Assembly: GCA_003116995.1 (NCBI GenBank)
Contig: BDSL01000035.1
Location: 682,001-746,000 of the forward strand
DNA length: 64,000 nucleotides
Reading direction: 5' to 3'
Source of the DNA: Yamagishiella unicocca
Lineage: Eukaryota > Chlorophyta > Chlorophyceae > Chlamydomonadales > Volvocaceae
The position numbers and the translations under genes are program-made. A model generated the notes under the pieces. The model was not told the origin of the DNA. It worked only from the letters and a program-made list of their open reading frames with translations, and did no database searches. Numbering within the stretch: the stretch's first letter is position 1; every line of letters starts with the position of its first letter. This document shows, piece after piece, positions 35,301-43,888 of the stretch.

Positions 35301-37084
35301 ACAGCATCCCTCTCTCTCCCCCTCCCCCTCTGTGCCACAGCGTGCCTGCTTGCGTGCATCCCTGTACGGCTCGCTGCATTGCCTGCTTGCGCCCTTATGC
35401 CACATCTCCGCGTTTTCTTCATCACTTCTTTTCCTTACAACGCATTACTAACTACTCTACCATAGACGCGGCGCGCTCACGTGTGTCCCTGCCTTTTCAT
35501 CCGCCCCGCATGTCTCCTTCGCTCTTCAACCTAACGCTAACGTTCTGCTGCTTCGCCTGGTCCTTCTTCCTCTCCTTTCCCAGGTCAGTTTCCTCGCATT
35601 TGGCATGGTCTGGGATTCCTGTGCCGGGCACTCTGTCTGTTACTGGCATTGCACGCGACGTTGTCACCTATACCTCTGCCTTGCGCACTAGGATAGGTAA
35701 ATAGGTACATAGGCTAGGTAGTTGTAGGTGCTTCGCGCCACGCCTACGCCGCAGCAGCGCGGCGTCGGTTGTTGGGGCGCAACCGTCTTTCTGGCTATCG
35801 GAGCGCTGCGCGGCCGCCGGCTACATAATTGGACTTCTGGCTTCTCGTGGACCCAGTCTGGGCTTCTTTCGGTAACTATTGGCGCCCCGCACTGACTCCG
35901 GATTCCTTGGTCTCCTCGCGCTACGTATACTTCGCGGCTCAGCTCAGCATTTATAAAACACACACGCACACACACACACGCACTTAAAACACACACACGC
36001 ACGTGGTGTAACCGGCTCTTCTCGGCCCCCCCCCTCCAGGCAAATACCTGCTTGTGGCTGGCGGCTGCTCGGCCACGGGTCGCTGCATGTGCGACACCCG
36101 GGCCCTGGACCTGTACTCGCCCCGCTGGGAGACCCTGGACGACGGAGCCTGGTCCAACGGCGTCATGTGGCTCAAGCCGCGAGCCGCCTACAACGCCTTC
36201 TTCGGCAACCGCCAGTTCACCATCAAGCCCAGCATGCACGAGAAGCTGTGGGAGCTGCAGGTGTGTGGGGGCGGGAGGGGGTGTTCAGAGGAAGCGCGTG
36301 GGCCGTCATGCTGACGGGAGGAGAGGGGGGGTGGAGGAGGGAGGGCCGGAGGCGGGGGCGGAGGAGGGAGGGGAGGAGGCGGGGGCGGAGGAGAGAGGGC
36401 GCGAGGACCTCGGGCCCTCGAATGCGCTTCTGCGGAGTGGGCTGGCGAGGGGGCCCTAAGGAGCTGGTTGGGGGAGATGTCGGCTCCGGGTCGTCAGCCG
36501 CCAGCAGACGGCAGCGCCATCGTCCCCGCGTTCCGCTCGGTTATTGCGCGCGCTCGGCATGAATTAGGCCGGCAGTCGATGGACGGCTCGTTGACCGTTG
36601 TAATCGTTGCCCTGCTGACCCAGATCACCGAGTGGTCGCTGCCGGAGGACATCGAGCGGCTGCGGGCCAATCGACGCAAGGACATGGGCTTCAGCGAGAA
36701 GCTGGAGCTGTCGGACGACGCGGGTGGGTGCGGGTGCGGCACAGCGCATCCCCACCCTTCCCTCGCCCCCTTCCCTCGACCCCCTTTCCCTCTTGCCGCT
36801 CCCATCTCCATGCCCCCTCCCTGGCGCGCCCCGCAGTGTGCGGCGTGTCCTCCCTGGAGCTCAGCTGGCGGCCTCCCACCAAGAACTCGGACCGCATCGA
36901 GCGCTACAAGCTGATGATCGCGACGGGCACGGGGGTGGTCAAGGACGTGTACCAGGGCCGCGAGAGCCGCTTCCGGGTGACTGGCCTCAAGTCCAACACC
37001 GAGTACATCCTGTGCGTCAAGGCCATCTACGACGACGGCTCCTTCCTCTGGAGCGAGTCTAAGGCCTACCGCACGCTGACGTAG
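29345..37084 (+). CDS. Coiled-coil / Kelch / fibronectin-III protein, candidate ciliary protein
   Basis: Fourteen exons (29345-29388, 29495-29663, 30168-30233, 30982-31062, 31997-32154, 32719-32800, 33101-33170, 33441-33718, 34164-34344, 34585-34715, 34943-34991, 36040-36260, 36624-36723, 36837-37084) join to 625 aa. It starts MAPKKEEKKQIDPLE, then long coiled coil (about 16-190; EVKQLEQAKNDLQ, KQTEELRSLKKQLEER). Kelch blades follow (about 225-480): KQLVLYGGAGK, TKLLVFGGM, RVFVFGGASADG, RRLYVFGGNDGTRCLNDV, KYLLVAGGC. The C-terminus (about 544-625) is an FN3 domain (VSSLELSWRPPTKNSDRIERYKL shortened here, ending NTEYILCVKAI...KAYRTLT). The basic MAPKK start and coiled coil resemble many axonemal or basal-body proteins, but this is only suggestive; HCF-type Kelch-FN3 proteins are another parallel. 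The weakest junctions are the end of exon 4, which seems to need a GC donor, and exon 11. Confidence 0.84.
31063..31155 (+). repeat. G-rich minisatellite in intron
   Basis: Copies of GGGCGGGGGCAGGGTGGCAG and variants follow exon 4 of the Kelch/FN3 gene directly. The repeat blurs the exact splice donor. Confidence 0.8.
31740..31815 (+). repeat. CCAACCCAGACC tandem repeat
   Basis: About six copies of a 12-bp C/A-rich unit in an intron of the Kelch/FN3 gene. It is not the TTTTAGGG telomere repeat of volvocine algae. Confidence 0.85.
31885..32000 (+). repeat. 64-bp tandem duplication that copies a splice acceptor
   Basis: Two near-identical segments, 31885-31936 and 31949-32000, each end in a C run, CAG and GCCA. 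The second CAG (31994-31996) is the acceptor used for exon 5 of the Kelch/FN3 gene. The first (31930-31932) would be an equally strong acceptor but shifts the frame. Confidence 0.9.
32190..32275 (+). repeat. Dispersed intronic repeat family A, copy 2
   Basis: In an intron of the Kelch/FN3 gene, about 35 nt after the donor. Shares AAGACCCGGTTACACGACAT, GGGCAG, TAGCTGGCG, GCGCATGCT, GGCACTTGG with other copies. Its middle is diverged. Confidence 0.7.
32470..32535 (-). repeat. Dispersed intronic repeat family B, copy 2
   Basis: On the plus strand it reads GGTTCGAGGAAGACCCGTGG, then a repeat of GAAGACCCGTGGATGCCCG and AAAAACCCGTTTAAAACAGA. This is the reverse complement of copy 1. Confidence 0.75.
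32890..32985 (-). repeat. Dispersed intronic repeat family B, copy 3 (double)
   Basis: Two partial units follow exon 6 of the Kelch/FN3 gene: CAAGGAAGACCCGTGGATG and TCGAGGAAAACCCTTGGATG, ending ACCGTTTAGGAAAGACG. Confidence 0.7.
33765..33850 (+). repeat. Dispersed intronic repeat family A, copy 3
   Basis: In the next-but-two intron of the Kelch/FN3 gene, about 47 nt after the donor. Shares AACCCGGTTACACGACATGG, AGTTGGCGCAT, ATAGTTGTGGGCGCATGCTG and GAGCACTTGGAA. Confidence 0.75.
35220..35260 (+). repeat. (AC)n microsatellite
   Basis: Dinucleotide run in the large intron 34992-36039 of the Kelch/FN3 gene. A second AC run lies at about 35958-36002. Confidence 0.8.
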
Positions 37085-38569
37085 CCGGGCGTGCGGGGCG
37101 AGGGAGGGAGGAGGCCCCTGGGAGGGAGAGGGGAAAGGGAGGGGCGGCTGAGGTGGTGCAGGGTGGGAGGGACGTTGGGTCGGGGTCGGGGTTGGGGTTG
37201 AGAAGGAAAGTTGACGGCTGCGGCTGTCTGGCGATGTAGAAGAATGGAGGGCTGCAACGCAACCGCAAAGGCTGCCGTAACTGTGACAAGCCAGGGTGAT
37301 GATACCAGGAGCCAGGGTGCACTCCCCCATGGGGGGGGGGGGGCGGGGAGGAGTGATGGTTTGGAAAGTTGTCGTGGCCTCGACTGACAACTATCTGAAG
37401 CGGCTGCTAGTGTGGATGGGCGGGCGGCTGCACGGGGGAGGGGCGGGTGTGATGGTCAAGGGGGCAATGCAAGGGGGGTATCAGATCCGGAGCCGCCGCC
37501 GGCGGCGAGAGGGTGGGCTCCTGCACGCCATCCAGCCGGGCCGCTGCCGTACGCACCAGACTGCACGCCACGCCCCATGCCTCCCCTATCCTGTCCTGCA
37601 CGCGCCTGTCGTAGCTCGGGCCTGGAGCTCTCGGCCGCTGCCTTGAGAAGGGCCGTCCGCTGCTACTTGCTCTTGGCGCGGATGGTGACGTGGACTGACA
37701 CATACATGATGCTGTGTGCGCGCTGGGGGGGGGCGTAAACCTCCATGAGGACATCATGTGCATGTGCGGGACCTGGCGAGCCTCCACTGTGAGGTGGGGG
37801 CTGCAGCGCTGCATGCGCGCTGCAAGTCCTACAACATAGCCGTTCCCCTGAAGGTCCGCGTCAGGTGGAGACTGGAGGATAGGGGTCGGGCGGCTATGTG
37901 AATGGGGTGGTGAATGGTGAATGGGGTGGGGGGCAGGGGCTAGCCTGGCCTAGCATAGGACTGAGCAGATCCGTGGGTGCGGGATTATTGGCTGGCTGGC
38001 TTCCCGCCTTCAACCTCCGCCTCCACTACTGCGGACACCGCCATGCCCGGACTCGCGCTCCGCACAAGCTGCGACTGCTCTTTGCGCGGCCCTCCGGGCC
38101 TGCAGCCCTGCGTGCACCACCTGCGCGCTGACGGCGCCCTGGTACTGTAAACGGCGTGCACCACCTCCGAACGTATGTGACCCACAACCCCTAACATCGT
38201 GGTTGGCGGCCGTAGCCATGGCCCGCCCAACGGCGTCCGCCCAGTGGGCCGCGGGTCAAGGGCCTTTGGCGGGGGGGCGGTAGAGAGGAGACCGATGGTC
38301 CGAACCTCCGGGAGAGGTAGATAAACTAGTAGCCGGCAAAACGTCGGACGGAAGGGGGAGGGGACAGGTCAACCGTGACTCCCCCGCTACAGCTGGTGGA
38401 CGCGCGCCTCCTCAGCCGCAATGATAGGTTTTTGGAAACAGTCAGTGGCAGTGTTCCCCGCGCAATGTTGTCAATAAGGTAGGAATAGGTCCCAGGGCCT
38501 GCTTTGTGGCGCTTGCGCATGGGCTATGAGCCTAGATGGTTGCCTGGCTGTGGTACTGATGGTTGCCAG
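37085..38569. other. Flank with possible upstream exons of an unrecognised gene
   Basis: 3' UTR of the Kelch/FN3 gene, then sequence with short coding-like pieces, for example a plus-strand frame near 38042-38142 containing CDCSLRGPPGLQPCVHHL and one at about 38392-38478 after an acceptor-like CTACAG. They cannot be joined in phase with confidence. Confidence 0.35.
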
Positions 38570-38881
38570 GAACAACCCTGAATTACGTTGTCGATGGCCT
38601 GCCCTCCGGGACTGGAGCAGGCGACAGCACCATCGCTAGCAAGGTTGGACCGGGTTGCACTGAGCTTCTTGCGTTAGCTGGCAGCAATCAAACAGCGACA
38701 AACAGCACCACCGCAGGCATGCCAACGGTAACTGGGACCAAGGTTGGCGCCTGCTGCCCCTGCTTTCCTCACAAACAACCCAGATTGCTACTGACATTGC
38801 AAGGTGGACTATGCCTGGGACGCTGGCATTACGCAAACCCTCACCGACTGTCAATGCTTCAGGGTGATCTGCGACAGCTGA
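38570..38881 (+). CDS. Two terminal exons of an unrecognised gene (fragment)
   Basis: Open segment 38570-38742 follows TTGCCAG and reads GTTLNYVVDGLPSGTGAGD... to GTK at a GT. A second segment 38804-38881 follows GCAAG and reads VDYAWDAGITQTLTDCQCFR... to TGA. The frame is phase-consistent, the implied intron is 61 nt, and TGTAA follows 43 nt after the stop, which supports a real gene end. No domain was recognised. Upstream exons are not resolved, and this could equally be a pseudogene remnant. Confidence 0.35.
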
Positions 38882-38923
38882 TCAGCGCACTGCTCCTCTC
38901 CGGTCACTCCTTCAAAAAGGGAT

Positions 38924-38928
38924 TGTAA
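38924..38928 (+). terminator. Polyadenylation signal TGTAA
   Basis: Lies 43 nt after the TGA of the unrecognised plus-strand gene fragment. Confidence 0.4.
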
Positions 38929-39658
38929 TCTCACTACCAGAAACGGGTTATGTATACACAGAGTTTCAGACGTGTCAAGGACTCTGTCGCGACTCGATGG
39001 GCAAGAGCCGAGAGGGCCGAGCATGTCACGAACAGTACGTTTTCAGCAGGATTGCTTTTCCATGGAGTCTGGAAACGAGCGCAACTTACGGACTTTGCAA
39101 CCCATAACTAGGCGGAGCGCTTTGACCTAAGACACCTTGTCGGTCATGAGTTACCAAGCGACTCGAGCGGGGCGATCCGTACTAGGAGCCGTACCCGCAA
39201 GTGCCTTAGTATAGCAGAATGCACCGCGCACCCAATACTTAACTTATCTGAACTGATATGGCACAAAAGTCAGGGTCCAGTCCAGCCTCAGCGTCTCGCG
39301 CAGTCAAGACGTGGACCAAGCCTGCACGAACGATGTTTGAATACCAAAATTAGGATCCAAAGTTACTCGACGCCCTTACGATCCGGCACATATAGGTTGA
39401 TATCTCGCTAAGTCTTCCTGTTAGGTGTGGCGCTTGACGACTGACATGTTATGCAGTACCGGGTGTAGCTCAAGAGTAATTACCATTTATTATTGTCACT
39501 GTGCTATACACCTTATCTTGTTGACCGTACTTGCAGGAGCCCCTGCGGCGAATAAAACAACAAGTACACGACAGCGGTTAAAGCGTGTTGATTTCGCTGT
39601 TTGTTAAACTGCAATGAGCCACTGCTGAAACCCCCCGTGTGGTAGTTGCAAGGGCAAA
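38929..39658. other. Intergenic, promoter region of CAP protein gene
   Basis: No coding region or repeat recognised. Confidence 0.5.
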
Positions 39659-42145
39659 ATGGCCAACGCCGCAAATGTCGGATTGTTGCTTTGGACGGCA
39701 TGCTTCCTACCTCTGTCGTCAGCTGCGCAATCTAGACACGAGGGTGAGAGTCACCGCACTAGCATTACATTAATGCTGAACTTCCTCGAATTGCGCTTGC
39801 GCATTTCGTGTAGAACGGCTCCGCAACATCCCCTACCGACAGTATGCTTACGGGCCTTCCATGCCTTTTGCTGCAGGTAATGGGAGGCTGCGTGGACGCA
39901 TCTTGCAGGCAAGGAGGAGGAGGAAACACCCGCCTCCATCGTTGACCAAAGCTTGGGCCCCGCCATCCCTTCTAACTGCCAGCCCCCGTCTCCGCCGCCG
40001 CAGGATTTAGATACGACCTATCCTCCGCCGCAGCCTCAGCTCCCGCCATCGATTCTCCCACCGAAGCCATCTCCGCCCTCGAGACGTCCGCCCTCCCCAC
40101 GTCCACCCGCTACACGTCCGCCCTCTCCGCCCTCTCTGCCCGCTCCGTCTCCACCATCGCCACGACCGCCGCCTCGTTCTCCACCGTCGCCACGACCGCC
40201 GTCTCCGTCTTCACCATCGCCACGCCCTCCCTCTCCGCGCCCTCCCTCCCTACGCCCACCCTCGCCACGGCCGCCAACTCCACCCTTACCGAGCTCACCC
40301 CCTCCGAGCTCGCCGAGCTCACCCCCACCGAGCTCGCCGAACTCACCCCCACCGAGCTCGCCGAACTCACCCCCACCGAGCTCGCCGAGCTCACCCCCAC
40401 CGAGCTCGCCGAGCTTACCCCCTCCGAGCTCACCCCAGCCGAGCTCACCCTCTTCGAGCTCACCTCCACCCCTCGTCGCCCCGCTAACCGGTGAGTGCTT
40501 ACTGCGAACTTACTCGCTGTGTGGAACACAACGGTGACCTGGGCGACGCCGTTTCGTTGGGATGGTCGGGCGCGAAAGTCTTCATGGCCGTCTGCTCTTG
40601 ACCCTCGTTGTGTGTATGGGTGGCGGCTCCATCCCTAGACTCCGTGCTTCCTGCCGGCCGCGCGCGCCATATCTTTAAATAGACCCTGCTTCCTGCCACA
40701 TGACTGCTGCCGTAACCAGCTGTCACGACTAACAGCAGCGCCGCTCCGACCAGCCTTCCGCCAGCCCTTTTGCCCGGAAAACAGACACCACCACCTAGGA
40801 GCCCCGTCCCCCACTGGCCCTGTGTATAAGATTCGAATTGTGCTGTGACGCCGCGCGTTTGGGGCCCCCCATTCGACTGCCTCCCACTCCGCCTCACCTG
40901 ACGGGCTAGGCGGCAACTGCCCCGACGCCCGGGCGGCGCTGGATGCCAACAACCGTTACCGAGCGGCGCACCAGGCGCCCCCGCTGGTGTGGAGCGCCGC
41001 CCTGGCTGAGTCATCGCAGGCTTATGCGGAGGGGCTCGCGGCTGAGTGCACCCTGGACCACTCCTCTGATTTCAGCTACGGAGAGAACCTGCTGTCGGTA
41101 AGCTCGCTGCAGGCGCATGGCACCTTTCAGGCCGTGCCGCGCCCACGGTCTTGGTTTCCGTGGTTTCGGAGCCAGCGCTTAAACGTGCCGCACGCACCCT
41201 GTGTGTTGACGCCCGCCAACCCACGTGCCTCAGGTGCTGCAGTACCCGAAGCCTACGGGGGGCTGCAAGTCCGCCGTTGACGCCTGGTATGGCGAGGTGT
41301 GGAAGTACGACTTCGCAGCGGCGCGCCCGTTTACCGCCAACAAGGACAAGGGAGTAGGCCACTTCACGCAGCTGGTAAGTGCCGCCAGCCACACACTCAA
41401 AACTCGCTCCGGAACCACGCGTGCTCCCGGCATTGCACGTGCGGCGTCCTGAGTACACGGCATATCTTATCCCTCCCGGCTGTGCGTCGCGCGGGCTTCC
41501 GACTTGCCACGCACACCCCCAGCCCTTACCCAGCTTGCGGGCCGCCAACTGTGTGGTTCGAAACATAAAACATGCGCCGCCGCTACCGCAGGTTTGGCGG
41601 GGCTCCACAAGCGTCGGGTGCGGAGTGGCCATCGCCGACCAGCCCATCCTCTTTCCATCTGGCACGGTTAGGATCGGCGGTTGTAAGGTGGTTGTCTGCA
41701 GGTACATGTCCCCTGGCAACTACCCGGACAACCGACTGTACATGACGAACGGTAGGGCAACCGGGGAGCCGTACCGCTGCTGAACGTTCGGGGATGGGAA
41801 GTCATGATGACATTACGCTTAAGGATGGGCGTGATGTTACGTCAGAAGAACGAACGGCTCTCAAGGCCAGAACACGATGCGCGCGATTACGTATGGAAGC
41901 TTCCAGCCGGCGTGCACCAAGTCGCTGGCACCACCTGTAACAGTGTGAATTACCAGTTGTGGATGTTCTTAACGCGTGCTGGTCTTGCATGCCTGGCCCC
42001 TGCAGTGCTGCCTGCGCCATCTCCACCGCCGCTGCCGCCGCAGCCGCCACCGCTGCCACCGGCACCAACGCGGCCACCATCGCCGCCGCCACGGCCGCCG
42101 CCACGACCACCATCGCCACCGCGGCCACCCCCGGCAGCAAAATAA
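39659..42145 (+). CDS. Hydroxyproline-rich glycoprotein with CAP/SCP (PR-1) domain
   Basis: Six exons (39659-39743, 39909-40490, 40910-41097, 41234-41374, 41592-41751, 42006-42145) join in phase to 431 aa. Residues 1-23 are a signal peptide (VGLLLWTACFLPLSSAA). Residues about 40-222 are almost only Pro and Ser in SPPPSS/PPSPRPP repeats, the target of prolyl hydroxylation and arabinosylation in algal walls. Residues about 223-385 form a CAP domain: RAALDANNRYRAAH at the start, motif GHFTQLVW (CAP1, split across a phase-0 intron) and VVVCRYMSPGNYP (CAP2), with disulfide-type cysteines. A second Pro-rich tail (386-431, PPRPPPRPPSPPRPPP) closes the protein. CAP proteins bind sterols and some act in defence; here a secreted wall or matrix role is inferred. 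Exon 2 starts at an internal CAG (39906-39908), because the earlier CAG leads to a stop. Confidence 0.9.
40281..40465 (+). repeat. In-frame tandem repeat coding the Ser-Pro rod
   Basis: Units of CCGAGCTCACCCCCA with variants, repeated about ten times, encode SSPPPSSPN-type motifs in the CAP glycoprotein. Confidence 0.9.
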
Positions 42146-42242
42146 ACTGATGGATTGCGTATCGAATGCAGTGCGTGCATTGCGATGCAACACGCAACAG
42201 GTCCTAAGCGCATACCGGTAAACGGCGTGTTCCCGCAAATTG

Positions 42243-42247
42243 TGTAA
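42243..42247 (+). terminator. Polyadenylation signal TGTAA for CAP gene
   Basis: TGTAA 98 nt after the CAP stop codon. Confidence 0.65.
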
Positions 42248-42259
42248 TGATTACGTTTC

Positions 42260-42989
42260 GCACGTGTTCTGTGGCGTTGTGAACATAAACTTGTGTGCTT
42301 TCCGAAAATGTGTCGTGTCCTCCAGGATGGGGTATATTGTACGCTGCTATGGCGTTGGCGCGGATCTTAAATAAGCGTGTGTTGGGCAGACCTATGCAGC
42401 CCGTACATTGAGTTGAATGATGTGGATGTTGCATTCCATCAGTGTTGTTGGCGTGTCTTGTTTCCCCGAACTGGCGCACCTTGAGCTGCGCACGTTCGTT
42501 TCGGGAGGGTTTTGTGGAAGGCAGTATGGCTTGTCGCTGCAACATACCACATAATATATATATTTTCGGCACGTCAGGTACATATTGTATAAATCTTTAG
42601 TTAATACACAAAGCGTTGTGTGTATATAATCTGTATATATTCGGTAATTACACGGACACGACATATTTGGAGTAAAGCGGTGTATAAGCACCCTGCCGCG
42701 CATTGATGCCGTATATATGAGGGTGTTTAGTTATGGTGTGGTAATATATAAAGAAGAGTTGTGGTAAGGGGTTGCAGCCGGATTTCGTTCGGCGAGATCT
42801 CACCGTCGTGCCGGTAGGAAGGGCCATGGGAGGTCCTCTGCTAGGCACATTGCAATGAACTGACGAACGAGTTGGGCTCCGTTGAATGCCCCTCGGAACG
42901 AAGATATTAGAAATAGGTGTGCATCCATCCGCCATGCCTCTCTCCGTCTGTCACGCAAGCGATTTGCGATGCGTAGCGGGCATCATGGA
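42260..42989. other. AT-rich intergenic stretch
   Basis: Contains ATATATAT runs near 42553 and 42745. No coding region is supported. Confidence 0.5.
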
Positions 42990-43200
42990 TTTGCTCCTGC
43001 CATCTATGGTGGTGTCTTGGAGGTCCATACCATACACGCGAGAAGCTCAGGCCCACCGCTGAGCTGGCGGACCGGCTGCTGCTTCGCGAGGCGTGTCTGG
43101 GGTCGGGCACCATCACGGAGGACATGCTGTGGGCGGAGCGGTACGGTCGTGAGACGCAGCTGTCCAAGCTGGAGGGGCCTTACGTGCGCACATAGGCCTG
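42990..43200 (+). pseudogene. Remnant of a BTB-domain gene
   Basis: The sequence resembles the C-terminal part of the intact MATH-BTB gene at 48819-50209: TATGGTGGTGTC then GAGCTGGCGGACCGGCTG and GAGGACATGCTGTGGGC correspond to TACGGTGGCGTC (about 49900), GAGCTGGCTGACCGGCTG and GAGGACATGCTGTGGGC there. Reading frame is lost by indels and stops. It sits on the opposite side of the retrotransposon from the intact gene and in the same orientation, so it is probably the relic of a tandem duplicate. Confidence 0.7.
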
Positions 43201-43645
43201 CCACATGGGCGCCATCGATTTCGTAGTGGTAATTGTTACAGGGGGCCCCAAGCCGTAAGGTCTAGAGCCGTCGGGCGCGTTGATGTTGTGTTGTTGGCGG
43301 AATGCAGCCCCAAGCTCATGGCTTGCTTGCAAGTCGCGACGATGGCACGCATGGAGGTGAAGTTATATTGGGCGCACTAGGCAGGAGATTGATGTAATGC
43401 ACCTGCTCCAGGCCCGGTCGCCGGTGTGTGTCTCCCTGACAAATCTGCCCGCTGCTGCCTGGGCCGTTGTCGCGGCTGCTGCTCTCACGACCCAGTAGAA
43501 CCAGGCACAACCCAGCTCATAGGGAGCGTTGTTGCGACGAAATTGGTGCGCGGACAACAAACGCATGGGTTCATTGGAGTGTTGCAACACGGAGTTCTTG
43601 GTCTGGAACCCACTGTAACCGTTACAACAACGGAGAGCAGTTGCC
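43201..43645. other. Flank between BTB remnant and retrotransposon
   Basis: No supported gene. It may contain further decayed MATH-BTB or retrotransposon 3' sequence. Confidence 0.4.
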
Positions 43646-43679
43646 GACCCACTTGTTTTTCGTCGACCGGGGCGATGAA
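43646..43679 (+). repeat. Left flanking direct repeat of LINE
   Basis: Shares CCACTTGTTTTTCGTC and GGGCGATGAA with the right copy at 48385-48418; 31 of 34 positions agree. Confidence 0.85.
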
Positions 43680-43888
43680 ACAGTGAAATTCTGATGATGA
43701 TGTGTTACACGTGCCTGGGGGTGTAGCCCAGGTGGTAACAGACTAAACGAGCCGTGCGGCTCCTCGCCTCGCCAAACGTAAAACAGGCGTTTGTACACTC
43801 AGGTTCCTTAGACAAGAAAAATAACTATCGCCCAAAGGGTTCGACATTATTACGCGTAGCCCAGATCTGGTCCAATAGACTGGCCAAC

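Noticed and set aside
36494..37390. 298-codon minus-strand open frame
   Set aside because: It is antisense to the FN3-coding exons, whose plus-strand frame is clearly the real one.
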